Positions 48,071 through 56,482 of a stretch of 64,000 nucleotides of DNA are shown here, one piece after another; position 1 is the first letter of the stretch, and every line of letters begins with the position of its first letter. The notes under the pieces are model-generated. The model had not been told where the DNA came from and did no database searches. It saw nothing but the letters and a program-made list of their open reading frames with translations. The translations under genes were made by a program, and so were the position numbers. Source of the DNA: Rathayibacter sp. VKM Ac-2754 (GTDB lineage Bacteria > Actinomycetota > Actinomycetes > Actinomycetales > Microbacteriaceae); assembly GCF_009807095.1 (NCBI RefSeq), contig NZ_WUCC01000001.1:496001-560000 (forward strand). The letters are read 5' to 3'.

Positions 48071-49117
48071 ATGTTCCGCTCCCCCTCCCCGCGCCGCGTG
48101 CGCATCGCAGGCATCGGCCTGGTCGCCGCCGTCGCCGCCGCCCTCTCGGGCTGCTCGGGCGCCGCCACCGCCGAGGGCGACGACGACCTCACCACCGTGC
48201 GCGTCTCGCTCGGCTGGATCACCAACGTCGAGTGGGCCGGCTTCTGGCTCGCGGACAAGAACGGCTACTACGCCGACCAGGGCCTCGACATCGAGTGGAT
48301 CGGCGGCGGCCCCAACGCGCCGACCACGATGGCGACCGTCGCGGCGGGCGACGCCGATCTGGGCGTCGAGCCCGGTGTGCAGGGCTGGCTCTCCAGCTTC
48401 GCGGACGGCAACGACTGGACCGCGGTCGGCGCCGTCTTCCAGGACAGCCCCGCGTCGATCGTCTCGCTGGCGGACGACCCGGTCACCTCGGCCGAGGACC
48501 TCGTCGGCCAGACCGTGCTGGGCCAGGAGGGCACCCAGATCGACTACGACGCCGTCTTCCGCGTCGCCGGCCTGGAGCCCGACTACGAGTTCATCCCCGC
48601 GGGCTTCGACATCGCGCCGCTCGTCGACGGCCAGGGCATCGCCTACACGGCGTACGCCACGAACCAGCCGATCACCCTCGAGGAGCAGTACGGCCTCTCG
48701 CCCGACGACTACGTGGTGACGCTCTACAGCGACCTGGGCCTGCCGACCTACGGCAACGTGATCTACGGCGACTCCGGCTACATCGAGGGCGACTCCGACG
48801 TCGTCGAGGGCTTCCTCGCCGCGTCGCTGCGCGGCTGGGAGGAGAACGGCGACGACCCGGCCGTCGCCGCACAGCTCGCGGTGGACGAGTACGGAGCCGA
48901 CCTCGGCCTCGACCTGACCCAGCAGACCCGCGAGAACACGCTGCAGCAGCCCCTCGTCGTCGGCACCACCGGTGACCCGCTGCTCTCGATGAGCGTCGAC
49001 CGCATGACCGACGAGATGTACCCGGGGCTCGAGGCCGCAGGCTACGACGACCTCCCGGCACCCGCCGACTTCATCGACACGACCTACCTCGACGCGGCGC
49101 GCGCCGAGGTCGAGTGA
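48071..49117 (+). CDS. NMT1/THI5-like ABC transporter substrate-binding lipoprotein
   Basis: A 348-aa lipoprotein with lipobox LSGC (C28). The mature part starts VRVSLGWITNVEWAGFWLADKNGYYADQGLDIEWIGGGPNAPTTMATVAAGDADLGVEPGVQGW, the NMT1/THI5 pattern found in binding proteins for pyrimidine, riboflavin-like or heterocyclic ligands. AAGGAG (48061-48066) precedes ATG 48071. The adenosine-deaminase-family gene follows directly, which suggests a nucleoside or N-heterocycle ligand. That is inference. Confidence 0.9.
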   Translation: MFRSPSPRRVRIAGIGLVAAVAAALSGCSGAATAEGDDDLTTVRVSLGWITNVEWAGFWLADKNGYYADQGLDIEWIGGGPNAPTTMATVAAGDADLGVEPGVQGWLSSFADGNDWTAVGAVFQDSPASIVSLADDPVTSAEDLVGQTVLGQEGTQIDYDAVFRVAGLEPDYEFIPAGFDIAPLVDGQGIAYTAYATNQPITLEEQYGLSPDDYVVTLYSDLGLPTYGNVIYGDSGYIEGDSDVVEGFLAASLRGWEENGDDPAVAAQLAVDEYGADLGLDLTQQTRENTLQQPLVVGTTGDPLLSMSVDRMTDEMYPGLEAAGYDDLPAPADFIDTTYLDAARAEVE

Positions 49118-49173
49118 CCGGCACCCGCACGAACGACCAGCACCGCACGACCGACCAGCACGGAGAGCGCACC

Positions 49174-50169
49174 ATGACGACCGTCGACACCCCCGCCCGC
49201 GACCTCAGAGCCCTCCCCAAGGGCCACCTGCACCTGCACATGGAGGCCGCGGTCCGGCCCGAGTCGCTCACCGCCATGGCCGACGCCCTCGGCATCGAGG
49301 CCCCGACGACCACCGTCTTCAGCGGCTTCAGCCAGTTCGACACGGTCTACCGGACCCTGCTCGCCGTGCTGCAGGAGCCGGCGCACATGGAGCGCCTGAT
49401 CGACGAGATCTTCGAGGATCAGGCCGCCGACGGCGTGGTCTACCTCGAGCTCGGAGTCGACCCGTCGTTCTACGTGGAGCGCTACGGATCGCACGCCGCG
49501 GCCCTCGAGGTCATGCTCCGGCACGCCCACGCCGCCTCCCGCCGCCACGGCGTCGCCTTCGGGTTCATGGTGACCATCGACCGCACGGGCACGGTCGAGG
49601 ACTCCCTCCTGATCGCACGGGCCGCGGCCGATCTCGCCGGCCGGGGAGTCGTCTCCCTCGGCCTCGCGAGCGACGAGCGCGGGCACCCCGGTGCGAGATT
49701 CGCGGAGGCGTTCGCGCTCGCGAAGGAGGCGGGCCTGCACTCGACCCCGCACGCCGGAGAGCTCGTCGGCCCGCCCGCGATCCGCGAGGCGATCGACGTG
49801 CTGCACGCCGACCGGATCCTGCACGGCGTGCGGGCGATCGAGGATCCCGCGCTCGTGGCCGAGCTCGCCGAGCGGGGCATCCCGCTCGACGTGTGCCCGA
49901 CGTCGAACGTGCTCCTCGACGTCGTCGACGCGATCGGCGACCACCCCCTGCCGCGACTGCTCGCGGCCGGGGTCCGCTGCTCGATCAACGCCGACGACCC
50001 GATCATCTTCGGCCCCGAGATCCTGGCCGAGTACGAGCTCTGCCGCACGGCACTGGGGCTCACCGACGCCCAGCTGGCCGACTGCGCGTGGACCTCGATC
50101 GAGACCACCGCGGCTTCCGAGGAGGTGAAGGCGGCGGCACGTCGGCGCATCGACGAGTGGCTGTCCTGA
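49174..50169 (+). CDS. Adenosine deaminase family protein
   Basis: A 331-aa amidohydrolase. The metal motif is PKGHLHLHMEA (HxH, about 18-22), with HSTPHAGELVGP (His and catalytic Glu), DVCPTSNVLL and INADDPIIFG (metal Asp). These are the ADA/adenine-deaminase family hallmarks; the substrate could be adenosine, adenine or a related N-heterocycle. ATG 49174 has GGAGAG upstream. An in-frame GTG at 49114 overlaps the binding-protein stop and is an alternative start. It is in line with ABC importer 2. Confidence 0.88.
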   Translation: MTTVDTPARDLRALPKGHLHLHMEAAVRPESLTAMADALGIEAPTTTVFSGFSQFDTVYRTLLAVLQEPAHMERLIDEIFEDQAADGVVYLELGVDPSFYVERYGSHAAALEVMLRHAHAASRRHGVAFGFMVTIDRTGTVEDSLLIARAAADLAGRGVVSLGLASDERGHPGARFAEAFALAKEAGLHSTPHAGELVGPPAIREAIDVLHADRILHGVRAIEDPALVAELAERGIPLDVCPTSNVLLDVVDAIGDHPLPRLLAAGVRCSINADDPIIFGPEILAEYELCRTALGLTDAQLADCAWTSIETTAASEEVKAAARRRIDEWLS

Positions 50170-50222
50170 GCGGCGCCGCCGCGCACCGTGAGCGCCTGCG
50201 GGCGCCCGGTAGGGTCGGGGGC

Positions 50223-50807
50223 GTGGCGGGGACGGCGGAGCGGGATCGGCTGCTCGAGCTGGTGGTCGACCGGATCCTCGACGAGAGCATGATCCAGATG
50301 AGCCTCAGCGGCATCGCCCGCAGCATCGGCTCGAACAACCGGATGCTGCTCTACTACTTCGGCTCCCGCGAGGACCTGCTCGACGAGGCGGCGGTGCGCG
50401 CCTTCGAGCGCTTCCCCCGCCTCCGCGACCTCTTCGTGCGCCTCGCCGAGCCGGGCGACTTCGAGGCCCGCATGCTCCGCGCCTGGACCGAACTCTCGGC
50501 GCCCGAGCACCTGCCCTACCTGCGGCTGTACTTCCAGCAGCTCGGAGTCGCGATCCACGCGAGTCACGTCTGGGCGCCGTTCCTCGCGCGATCGGCGACC
50601 CAGTGGCTCGACGCCCTCGACACGCAGCTGCGGGCCGACGGCTTCGACGCCGAGCGGAGCCGCACCGCCGCCATCGAGATCCTGTCGCTCTGGCGCGGCC
50701 TGCAGATCCTGCTGCTGACGGGAGCGCGGCCGGAGGACCTCGCCGAGAGCTGGGCGATCACCGTCCGCTCGCTCGTCGCCGAGCGGGAGGCGTCGCGCGC
50801 AGGCTGA
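50223..50807 (+). CDS. TetR-family transcriptional regulator
   Basis: A 194-aa protein. The HTH is LLELVVDRILDESMIQMSLSGIARSIGSNNRMLLYYFGSREDLLDEAA, and the helical ligand domain follows. GTG 50223 lies seven nt after a -10-like TAGGGT (50210-50215) with no ribosome site, so a leaderless transcript is plausible. It lies downstream of the deaminase gene and upstream of the monooxygenase gene, and could regulate either. A TetR-like palindrome exists before the monooxygenase. Confidence 0.88.
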   Translation: MAGTAERDRLLELVVDRILDESMIQMSLSGIARSIGSNNRMLLYYFGSREDLLDEAAVRAFERFPRLRDLFVRLAEPGDFEARMLRAWTELSAPEHLPYLRLYFQQLGVAIHASHVWAPFLARSATQWLDALDTQLRADGFDAERSRTAAIEILSLWRGLQILLLTGARPEDLAESWAITVRSLVAEREASRAG

Positions 50808-50978
50808 CACGCCGACTCGCGGATGCCTGCCCTACCTCGGGTCGCCGTTCGCCAGGTCGATGACGCTCTCGAGGCAGGCGCCGGCCGTGTCGTAGGACGG
50901 CAGAACCTGTGGACAGCCCCGTCGGAGCCGATGATGTGCGCAGCCGTGACACCGACGAAACATCCGCCGCCTACGATG

Positions 50979-50994
50979 TGAACTGATCGGTTCA
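50979..50994. promoter_or_regulatory. TetR-like palindrome before the monooxygenase gene
   Basis: TGAACTGATCGGTTCA is a 16-bp palindrome with one mismatched pair (TGAAC...GTTCA). It begins two nt after a -10-like TACGAT (50972-50977), so it would cover the transcription start. It is 39 bp before the ATG at 51033. Confidence 0.65.
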
Positions 50995-51032
50995 TTCGAC
51001 CCGGCGACGCACGAGCACGAGGAGACGACCCC

Positions 51033-52385
51033 ATGGCAGCACCCTGGAAGATCGGGATGTTCCAGTCCGGCATGCTGATGGGCTCGTGGCGGCTGCCCGA
51101 GAACACGTCGTACCGGTTCCTCGAGCTCGACCACTGGATCGACATGGCGAAGCGCTGCGAGGAGGCGGGCGTCGACTTCCTCTTCATGGCCGACGACTAC
51201 GGCTACCCGGTCGTCGACGACACCGTCCCCGACGCGGCGGTCCGCAACGGTGTGCACGTTCCCAAGGCCGACCCGGCGATGATCCTGCCCGCCCTCGCCG
51301 CGGTGACCGAGCGACTCGGACTGGTGACCACGCAGTCCACCTCGGTCGAGAAGCCCCCCATGGTCGCGCGCAAGATGGCGACCCTCGACCACCTCACGAA
51401 GGGCCGCATCGGCTGGAACATCGTGACCGGCGCGGGCCAGAACGCCTCCGCCCGCCTCTTCGGCGCGCCCATGGTCGAGCACGACCTGCGCTACGGCATC
51501 GCCACCGACCACGTGGAGCTCACGCTGAAGCTCTGGGAGGGCTGCTGGGACGACGACGCGATCCTCCTCGACCGCGAGAACGGCGTCTACGCCGACCCGG
51601 CGAAGGTGCGCGAGATCGAGCACGACGGCCCGCACTTCCGCGCGAAGGGGCTGCTGAACGTGCCGCCCGGGCCGCAGCGGACGCCGATGCTGTTCCAGGC
51701 CGGCGCCTCCGGGCCGGGTCGCGACCTCGCGGCGAAGTTCGCGGAGGGGGTCTTCCTCGCCGCCGAGATCCCCAAGGTCGCCGAGCAGATCGCCGACATC
51801 CGCCGCAGAGCCTCGTCGTTCGGCCGCGACCCGCAGAGCCTCGTCTGCATGATGGCGGGCACCTTCATCGTGGCGCCCACCAGCACGGAGGCGCACGAGC
51901 TGCGCGCACGGCAGATCGCGACCCGCTCGCTCGATGAGGCGGCCGCCTCCTACGCCTTCTTCACCGGCGTCGACCTCTCGGTGATGGACCCCGACAAGCC
52001 GATCGACCCGTCGACCGTGACGCAGACCGGCCGGACGAACCTCGAGCGCTTCCTCGGACCGAACGCTCCGACGGTGCGCGAGGTGCTCGAGGAGTTCCAG
52101 CGCAACAACGTCATGGGCGCGCCGTTCATCGGCGACCCCGGCGAGGTCGTCGACCAGGCGGAGGCGGCGGTCGCGGCGACCGGCGCCGACGGCTTCCTCG
52201 TGCAGCCCGACCCGTACGGCAACTTCGACAGCTTCCTCGACCTGGTCATGCCCGAGCTGCGCGCCCGCGGACTCGTCGTCGAGGCGCAGGTGGGCCAGAC
52301 GCTCCGGGGCCGCCTCCGCGGCGACGGGCGCGCGCACCTGCCGGCCGACCACCCCGGGGCGCGGATCCGGGCCGCCTCGGTCTGA
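51033..52385 (+). CDS. LLM-class flavin-dependent monooxygenase (NtaA/SnaA/DszA family)
   Basis: A 450-aa bacterial-luciferase-fold enzyme. Typical segments are YRFLELDHWIDMAKRCEEAGVDFLFMADDYG, LGLVTTQSTSVEKPPMVARKMATLDHLTKGRIGWNIVTG, RTPMLFQAGASGPGRDLAAKFAEGVFL and a C-terminal ADGFLVQPDPYGNFDSFLDLVMPELRARGL. Members use FMNH2 from a separate reductase to oxidise organosulfur compounds, nitrilotriacetate or related molecules. The substrate here is unknown. No flavin reductase gene is adjacent. Preceded by a TetR-like operator. Confidence 0.9.
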   Translation: MAAPWKIGMFQSGMLMGSWRLPENTSYRFLELDHWIDMAKRCEEAGVDFLFMADDYGYPVVDDTVPDAAVRNGVHVPKADPAMILPALAAVTERLGLVTTQSTSVEKPPMVARKMATLDHLTKGRIGWNIVTGAGQNASARLFGAPMVEHDLRYGIATDHVELTLKLWEGCWDDDAILLDRENGVYADPAKVREIEHDGPHFRAKGLLNVPPGPQRTPMLFQAGASGPGRDLAAKFAEGVFLAAEIPKVAEQIADIRRRASSFGRDPQSLVCMMAGTFIVAPTSTEAHELRARQIATRSLDEAAASYAFFTGVDLSVMDPDKPIDPSTVTQTGRTNLERFLGPNAPTVREVLEEFQRNNVMGAPFIGDPGEVVDQAEAAVAATGADGFLVQPDPYGNFDSFLDLVMPELRARGLVVEAQVGQTLRGRLRGDGRAHLPADHPGARIRAASV

Positions 52386-52409
52386 CGCGGGCGCAGTCCA
52401 CGGGCCTGC

Positions 52410-52424
52410 GTGAAACGTTTTATG
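52410..52424. promoter_or_regulatory. LacI-type box upstream of GH42
   Basis: GTGAAACGTTTTATG contains the palindromic core AAACGTTT. It aligns with four other boxes in the locus (consensus GGCAARCGYTTTCCC). It is 74 bp before the GH42 start. Confidence 0.7.
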
Positions 52425-52497
52425 CTCAAGGTCCGGCGGACGACGAGGCCCGGACCCGTCGCTCCCGCATCTCGATCACGGAAGGGACGTCGCACGG

Positions 52498-54456
52498 ATG
52501 ATGCACTACGGAGGCGACTACAACCCCGAGCAGTGGGACGAGGCGACCTGGGCTGAGGACGTCGTGCGGATGCGCGAGGCGGGCGTCACGACGGTCAGCC
52601 TCGGGATCTTCGCCTGGGCGCGGATCCAGCCCGACGAGGACACCTTCGACTTCGAGTGGCTCGACCGCGTCATCGACCTGCTGCACGAGAACGGCGTCGG
52701 AGTCGACCTCGCGACCGCGACCGCGTCGCCTCCGTCGTGGGCCGCGAAGAAGTACCCCGGGCTCCTCCCCCAGGACGAGAACGGCGCGACCTACTGGCCG
52801 GGCAGCCGGCAGGCCTACAGCCCCTCCTCCCCCGACTACAGGAGGCTCGCGGCCCGGCTCGTCACCGCGATCGCCGAGCGGTACCACGACCACCCCGCGA
52901 TCGTCCTCTGGCACGTGAACAACGAGTACGGCTGCCATCTGCACTACGACTACTCCGACAACGCCGCGGTCGCGTTCCGCGTGTGGCTCGAGCGGAAGTA
53001 CGGCGACGTCGACGAGCTCAACCGCCGCTGGGGCACCCTGTTCTGGTCGCAGCGCTACGGCTCGTTCGACGAGATCGTGCCGCCGCGGAAGGCTCCGTAC
53101 AGCCACAACCCCGCCGGTCTGCTCGACTTCCGCCGGTTCACCTCCGACACGCTGCTCGAGCTGTACACGATGGAGCGCGACATCATCCGCGCGACCGGCG
53201 CGACCCAGCCGATCACGACGAACTTCATGGGCGCGTTCCCGCCGCTCGACTACTGGCGCTGGGCGCAGGAGGTCGACGTCGTCAGCGACGACAACTACTT
53301 CGACCCGGCCGATCCGGAGTCGTTCCGCGGCGCCGCCTTCACCCGCGACCTGATGCGGTCGCTGAAGCCCGGGCAGCCGTGGCTCCTGATGGAGCAGGCG
53401 ACCAGCGCGGTCAGCTGGCGCCCCTCGAACACGCCCAAGGCACCGGGGCGGATGGCGGCGCTGTCGATGCAGGCCGTGGGCCGCGGAGCCGACGGCATCC
53501 TGTTCTTCCAGTGGCGCCAGTCGCGCCGGGGCAGCGAGAAGTTCCACTCGGCGATGCTGCCGCAGGCGGGGACCGAGACGCGCACCTGGCGGGAGGTGGT
53601 CGAGCTCGGGAGCACCCTCGGCGCCCTGCCGGAGCTCGGCGGCACCGCCTCCGGGGCCCGGATCGCGCTCGTGATCGACTGGGAGAACTGGTGGGCGATC
53701 CAGAACCCCGACCACCCCGTCGTGCTCGACTACCTCGAGCTGGTGCAGCGCTGGCACGCCGCGCTCCACCGGCAGAACCTCGCCGTCGATCTCGTGCGGG
53801 CGGGCGACGACCTCTCGGGGTACGCGCTCGTGGTGCTCGCGCACTCCTACCTGCTCACCGACGACTCGGCGGCGAACCTCACCTCGTTCGTCGAGGGCGG
53901 CGGACGCCTGCTCGTCACTGCCTTCAGCGACGTGGTCGACGAGGACGACGCCTTCCGCGACGGCGGCTTCCAGGTGGGGTTGCGGGAGGTGCTCGGGGTG
54001 TCGGTGGTCGAGTTCGGCGCGACCCCCGCGGTCGACGCCGACGGGCCGTTCGGCGCGTTCGCCGGCGGATTCCTCGCGGAGGAGCTCGCCGTCGTGGACG
54101 ACGCTGCGGTCACGGTGCTCGGCCGCTTCACCTCGGGGCAGGCCGCCGGGATGCCGGCGCTCACCGCGCGCTCGACGGGAGCCGGGACGGCGCACTACTT
54201 AGCGACGATCCCCGACGACGCGGGGATGACGGCGCTGACCGGCTGGCTCGCGGCCGAGTCGGGCGTGGGGCCGGTGCTGCGCACCGGTTCGCGGGTGGAG
54301 GCATCGCGCCGCGGCGACGTGCTGACGGTGATCAACCACGGCGTCGACCCGGTCGACGTCGCGCTCTCCGGGACGGATGTCGTCACCGGCGCCGCGGTCG
54401 AGTCGCTGCACCTCGAGCAGTACGGGTGGGCGCTCGTGCGCGTCGCAGCAGGCTGA
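52498..54456 (+). CDS. Beta-galactosidase, GH42
   Basis: A 652-aa enzyme. The (beta/alpha)8 domain starts MHYGGDYNPEQWDEATWAEDVVRMREAGVTTVSLGIFAWARIQP. The catalytic acid/base is E143 in WHVNNEYG, and the nucleophile E299 in WLLMEQATS. A trimerisation-type domain (about 385-595) and a C-terminal beta domain follow, the full GH42 layout. No signal peptide, so it acts on imported galactosides in the cytoplasm. ATG 52498 lies 10 nt after GGAAGGGA. A LacI-type box precedes it. Confidence 0.94.
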   Translation: MMHYGGDYNPEQWDEATWAEDVVRMREAGVTTVSLGIFAWARIQPDEDTFDFEWLDRVIDLLHENGVGVDLATATASPPSWAAKKYPGLLPQDENGATYWPGSRQAYSPSSPDYRRLAARLVTAIAERYHDHPAIVLWHVNNEYGCHLHYDYSDNAAVAFRVWLERKYGDVDELNRRWGTLFWSQRYGSFDEIVPPRKAPYSHNPAGLLDFRRFTSDTLLELYTMERDIIRATGATQPITTNFMGAFPPLDYWRWAQEVDVVSDDNYFDPADPESFRGAAFTRDLMRSLKPGQPWLLMEQATSAVSWRPSNTPKAPGRMAALSMQAVGRGADGILFFQWRQSRRGSEKFHSAMLPQAGTETRTWREVVELGSTLGALPELGGTASGARIALVIDWENWWAIQNPDHPVVLDYLELVQRWHAALHRQNLAVDLVRAGDDLSGYALVVLAHSYLLTDDSAANLTSFVEGGGRLLVTAFSDVVDEDDAFRDGGFQVGLREVLGVSVVEFGATPAVDADGPFGAFAGGFLAEELAVVDDAAVTVLGRFTSGQAAGMPALTARSTGAGTAHYLATIPDDAGMTALTGWLAAESGVGPVLRTGSRVEASRRGDVLTVINHGVDPVDVALSGTDVVTGAAVESLHLEQYGWALVRVAAG

Positions 54457-54462
54457 CCGCCT

Positions 54463-54530
54463 CACAACTGAGGCTGACCGGTACGAACGCCCGAGAATTC
54501 GGGAGATCTGCGCGTCCAGCCTCAGTTGTG
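54463..54530. repeat. 68-bp palindromic element, copy 2
   Basis: CACAACTGAGGCTGACCG at the left and CCAGCCTCAGTTGTG at the right are perfectly complementary for 14 bp, with GAATTC near the centre. It lies between the convergent GH42 and ABC exporter genes and matches the layout and length of the element at 15702-15769. Confidence 0.7.
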
Positions 54531-54556
54531 GCGTCCCCTCCGGCGAGAACGCGCCC

Positions 54557-56326
54557 TCAGCTCCCCGCCTGCACCGCGTGCAGGGTCGCGTAGCGGCCGC
54601 GGGACGCGAGCAGCTCGGCGTGCGAGCCGATCTCGACGATCCGGCCGTGCTCGAGCACGACGATGCGGTCCGCCGACCGGATCGTCGACAGCCGGTGAGC
54701 CACGACGAGCGTCGTCCGCCCCCGCATCAGGCGCTCGAGGGCCTGGCGCACGAGCGACTCCGACTCGGGGTCGAGCGCGCTCGTCGCCTCGTCGAGCACG
54801 AGCACGCGCGGATTCCGCACCAGCGCGCGGGCGATCGCGATGCGCTGGCGCTGCCCGCCCGAGAGCCGCGCCCCGCGCTCGCCGACGACGGTGCCCCAGC
54901 CCTCGGGCAGCGCGTCGACGAAGTCGAGTGCGTTCGCGTCGCGGAGGGCGGCGCGGATCCGGTCGTCGTCGACCGTGCCGAGTCCGTAGGCCACGTTCTC
55001 GCGGATCGAGCCCTCGAACAGCACCGAGTCCTGCGGCACGACCGACACGAAGCGGCGGGCGCTGCGCAGGTCGAGCGACTCGGCGTCGCGCCCGTCGAGC
55101 AGGATGCGTCCGCTCGTGGGCCGGAGGAAGCCGAGCACCAGGTTGAGCATCGTCGACTTGCCCGAGCCCGAGGAGCCGACGAACGCGATGGTCTCGCCCG
55201 GGGCGACGTCGAGCGACACATCGTCGATCGCGGTCGTCGCGGCGTCGTAGCGGTAGCCCACGTGGTCGAGGCGGATCGCGCCGCGCAGGTCGTCGACGTG
55301 CGCCTTGCCCGCGTTGTGCTCGAGGTCGGGATCCTCGAGCAGCTCGCCGATCGAGCGCACCGACTCGGTGCCGCGCGCGATGATCGGCAGCAGCATCAGG
55401 AGGTTCGTGACGGCTCCGGTGAGCAGCGCGAAGTAGGAGCTGAGCAGCACGACCTGCCCGGCGGTGATCGGGACCCAGCCGCTGATCGACGCCCACGCCG
55501 CGGCCACGAGGCACGCGACTCCGAGCAGCTGCAGGCCCACCCACGACAGCGAGGCGAAGCGCCCGTTCAGCAGGTCGAGGCTGTAGCCGGCCGAGCGCAC
55601 GCCCTCGGCGCCGGCCGCGACCCTGTCGACGGCCGTGCTCTCGAGGCCGTGCGCGCGGGTGATCGGGATGAGCGTGGCCATCTCGCCGACCCGCGCCGAG
55701 AACTGCTCGACCTCGCGGCGGAACACCTCGTTGCCGTGCCGCGAGCGCTTGGTCAGGAAAGCGCGCAGCAGCACCGCGAGCGGGATCGCCAGCGCGTAGA
55801 CGGGGAGGAACTCGGGCACGTTCAGCGCCGTCATCACCAGCGCGCCGCCCGCCACCATCACCGCCGAGAGCAGCGGATGGGCGACCTGCTGCAGCATCGT
55901 CTCGATGTTCTCGACGTCGCGGACGACCTTCGTCTGCACGATCGACGAGCTCGCCCGGGTGTGGAAGCCGATCGACAGGTTCTGCAGCCGCGCCGCGAGG
56001 GCGTTGCGGAGGTCCTTGCCGGTCTGGCGCACCGAGCTCATGTAGAGCCGGGTGTACATCACGTGGTTCGGGTAGTTCTGCAGCAGCGCGACCAGCGCGA
56101 TCGCCGTCCAGAGCCAGAGGGTCGAGGAGGGGCCGCCCGCCACGACGACGTCGACGATGGCCCCGGTCACCACCGGCAGCAGCCAGAGCGGAGTGTCCTT
56201 CACGGCGAAGAAGAGCACGGCGACCGTGATCCGCCCGCGGTAGCGGCCGAGCAGGCGGAGCGAGGACCGGGCGGGGCGGCGGCGGTCGATCTCGATCGGC
56301 GCGAGTGACGGGCGGGCTTCTCCCAC
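54557..56326 (-). CDS. ABC exporter, fused permease/ATP-binding protein
   Basis: A 589-aa half-transporter. The six-helix exporter domain spans about 30-320 (TVAVLFFAVKDTPLWLLPVVTGAIVDVV...), and the ATPase is at about 345-589 with Walker A GSSGSGKST, signature LSGGQRQRIAIARAL, Walker B VLVLDEATSALD and H-loop VVAHRLSTIRSADR. It works as a homodimer or with an unseen partner, exporting lipids, peptides or drugs. It starts at GTG 56326 and is divergent from the Gfo/Idh gene across a LacI-type box. Membership in the sugar regulon is unproven. Confidence 0.93.
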   Translation of the reverse strand: MGEARPSLAPIEIDRRRPARSSLRLLGRYRGRITVAVLFFAVKDTPLWLLPVVTGAIVDVVVAGGPSSTLWLWTAIALVALLQNYPNHVMYTRLYMSSVRQTGKDLRNALAARLQNLSIGFHTRASSSIVQTKVVRDVENIETMLQQVAHPLLSAVMVAGGALVMTALNVPEFLPVYALAIPLAVLLRAFLTKRSRHGNEVFRREVEQFSARVGEMATLIPITRAHGLESTAVDRVAAGAEGVRSAGYSLDLLNGRFASLSWVGLQLLGVACLVAAAWASISGWVPITAGQVVLLSSYFALLTGAVTNLLMLLPIIARGTESVRSIGELLEDPDLEHNAGKAHVDDLRGAIRLDHVGYRYDAATTAIDDVSLDVAPGETIAFVGSSGSGKSTMLNLVLGFLRPTSGRILLDGRDAESLDLRSARRFVSVVPQDSVLFEGSIRENVAYGLGTVDDDRIRAALRDANALDFVDALPEGWGTVVGERGARLSGGQRQRIAIARALVRNPRVLVLDEATSALDPESESLVRQALERLMRGRTTLVVAHRLSTIRSADRIVVLEHGRIVEIGSHAELLASRGRYATLHAVQAGS

Positions 56327-56410
56327 GAGTGGACGTCTCCGATTCGACGCACCCGACAGGCGGCTCCCTCGGCGTGGTCGCAGGCGAGGCTACTCGCTGT
56401 CCCGATGGCG

Positions 56411-56425
56411 GGCAAGCGTTTTCCG
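56411..56425. promoter_or_regulatory. LacI-type box upstream of Gfo/Idh gene
   Basis: GGCAAGCGTTTTCCG. A -10-like TAGGGT (56429-56434) follows at once. It is 57 bp before the start of the Gfo/Idh gene and 85 bp before the divergent ABC exporter start. Confidence 0.7.
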
Positions 56426-56482
56426 AGCTAGGGTGCCTCAGAGCGCCGGCACGCGCCGTCGCCCTGGATCGCGAGGACGCAC

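Noticed and set aside
50832-50960. Possible gene remnant on the minus strand ending in YDTAGACLESVIDLANGDPR
   Set aside because: The frame's upstream part is antisense of the monooxygenase gene. The short tail alone, without start or ribosome site, is not enough to call a gene.
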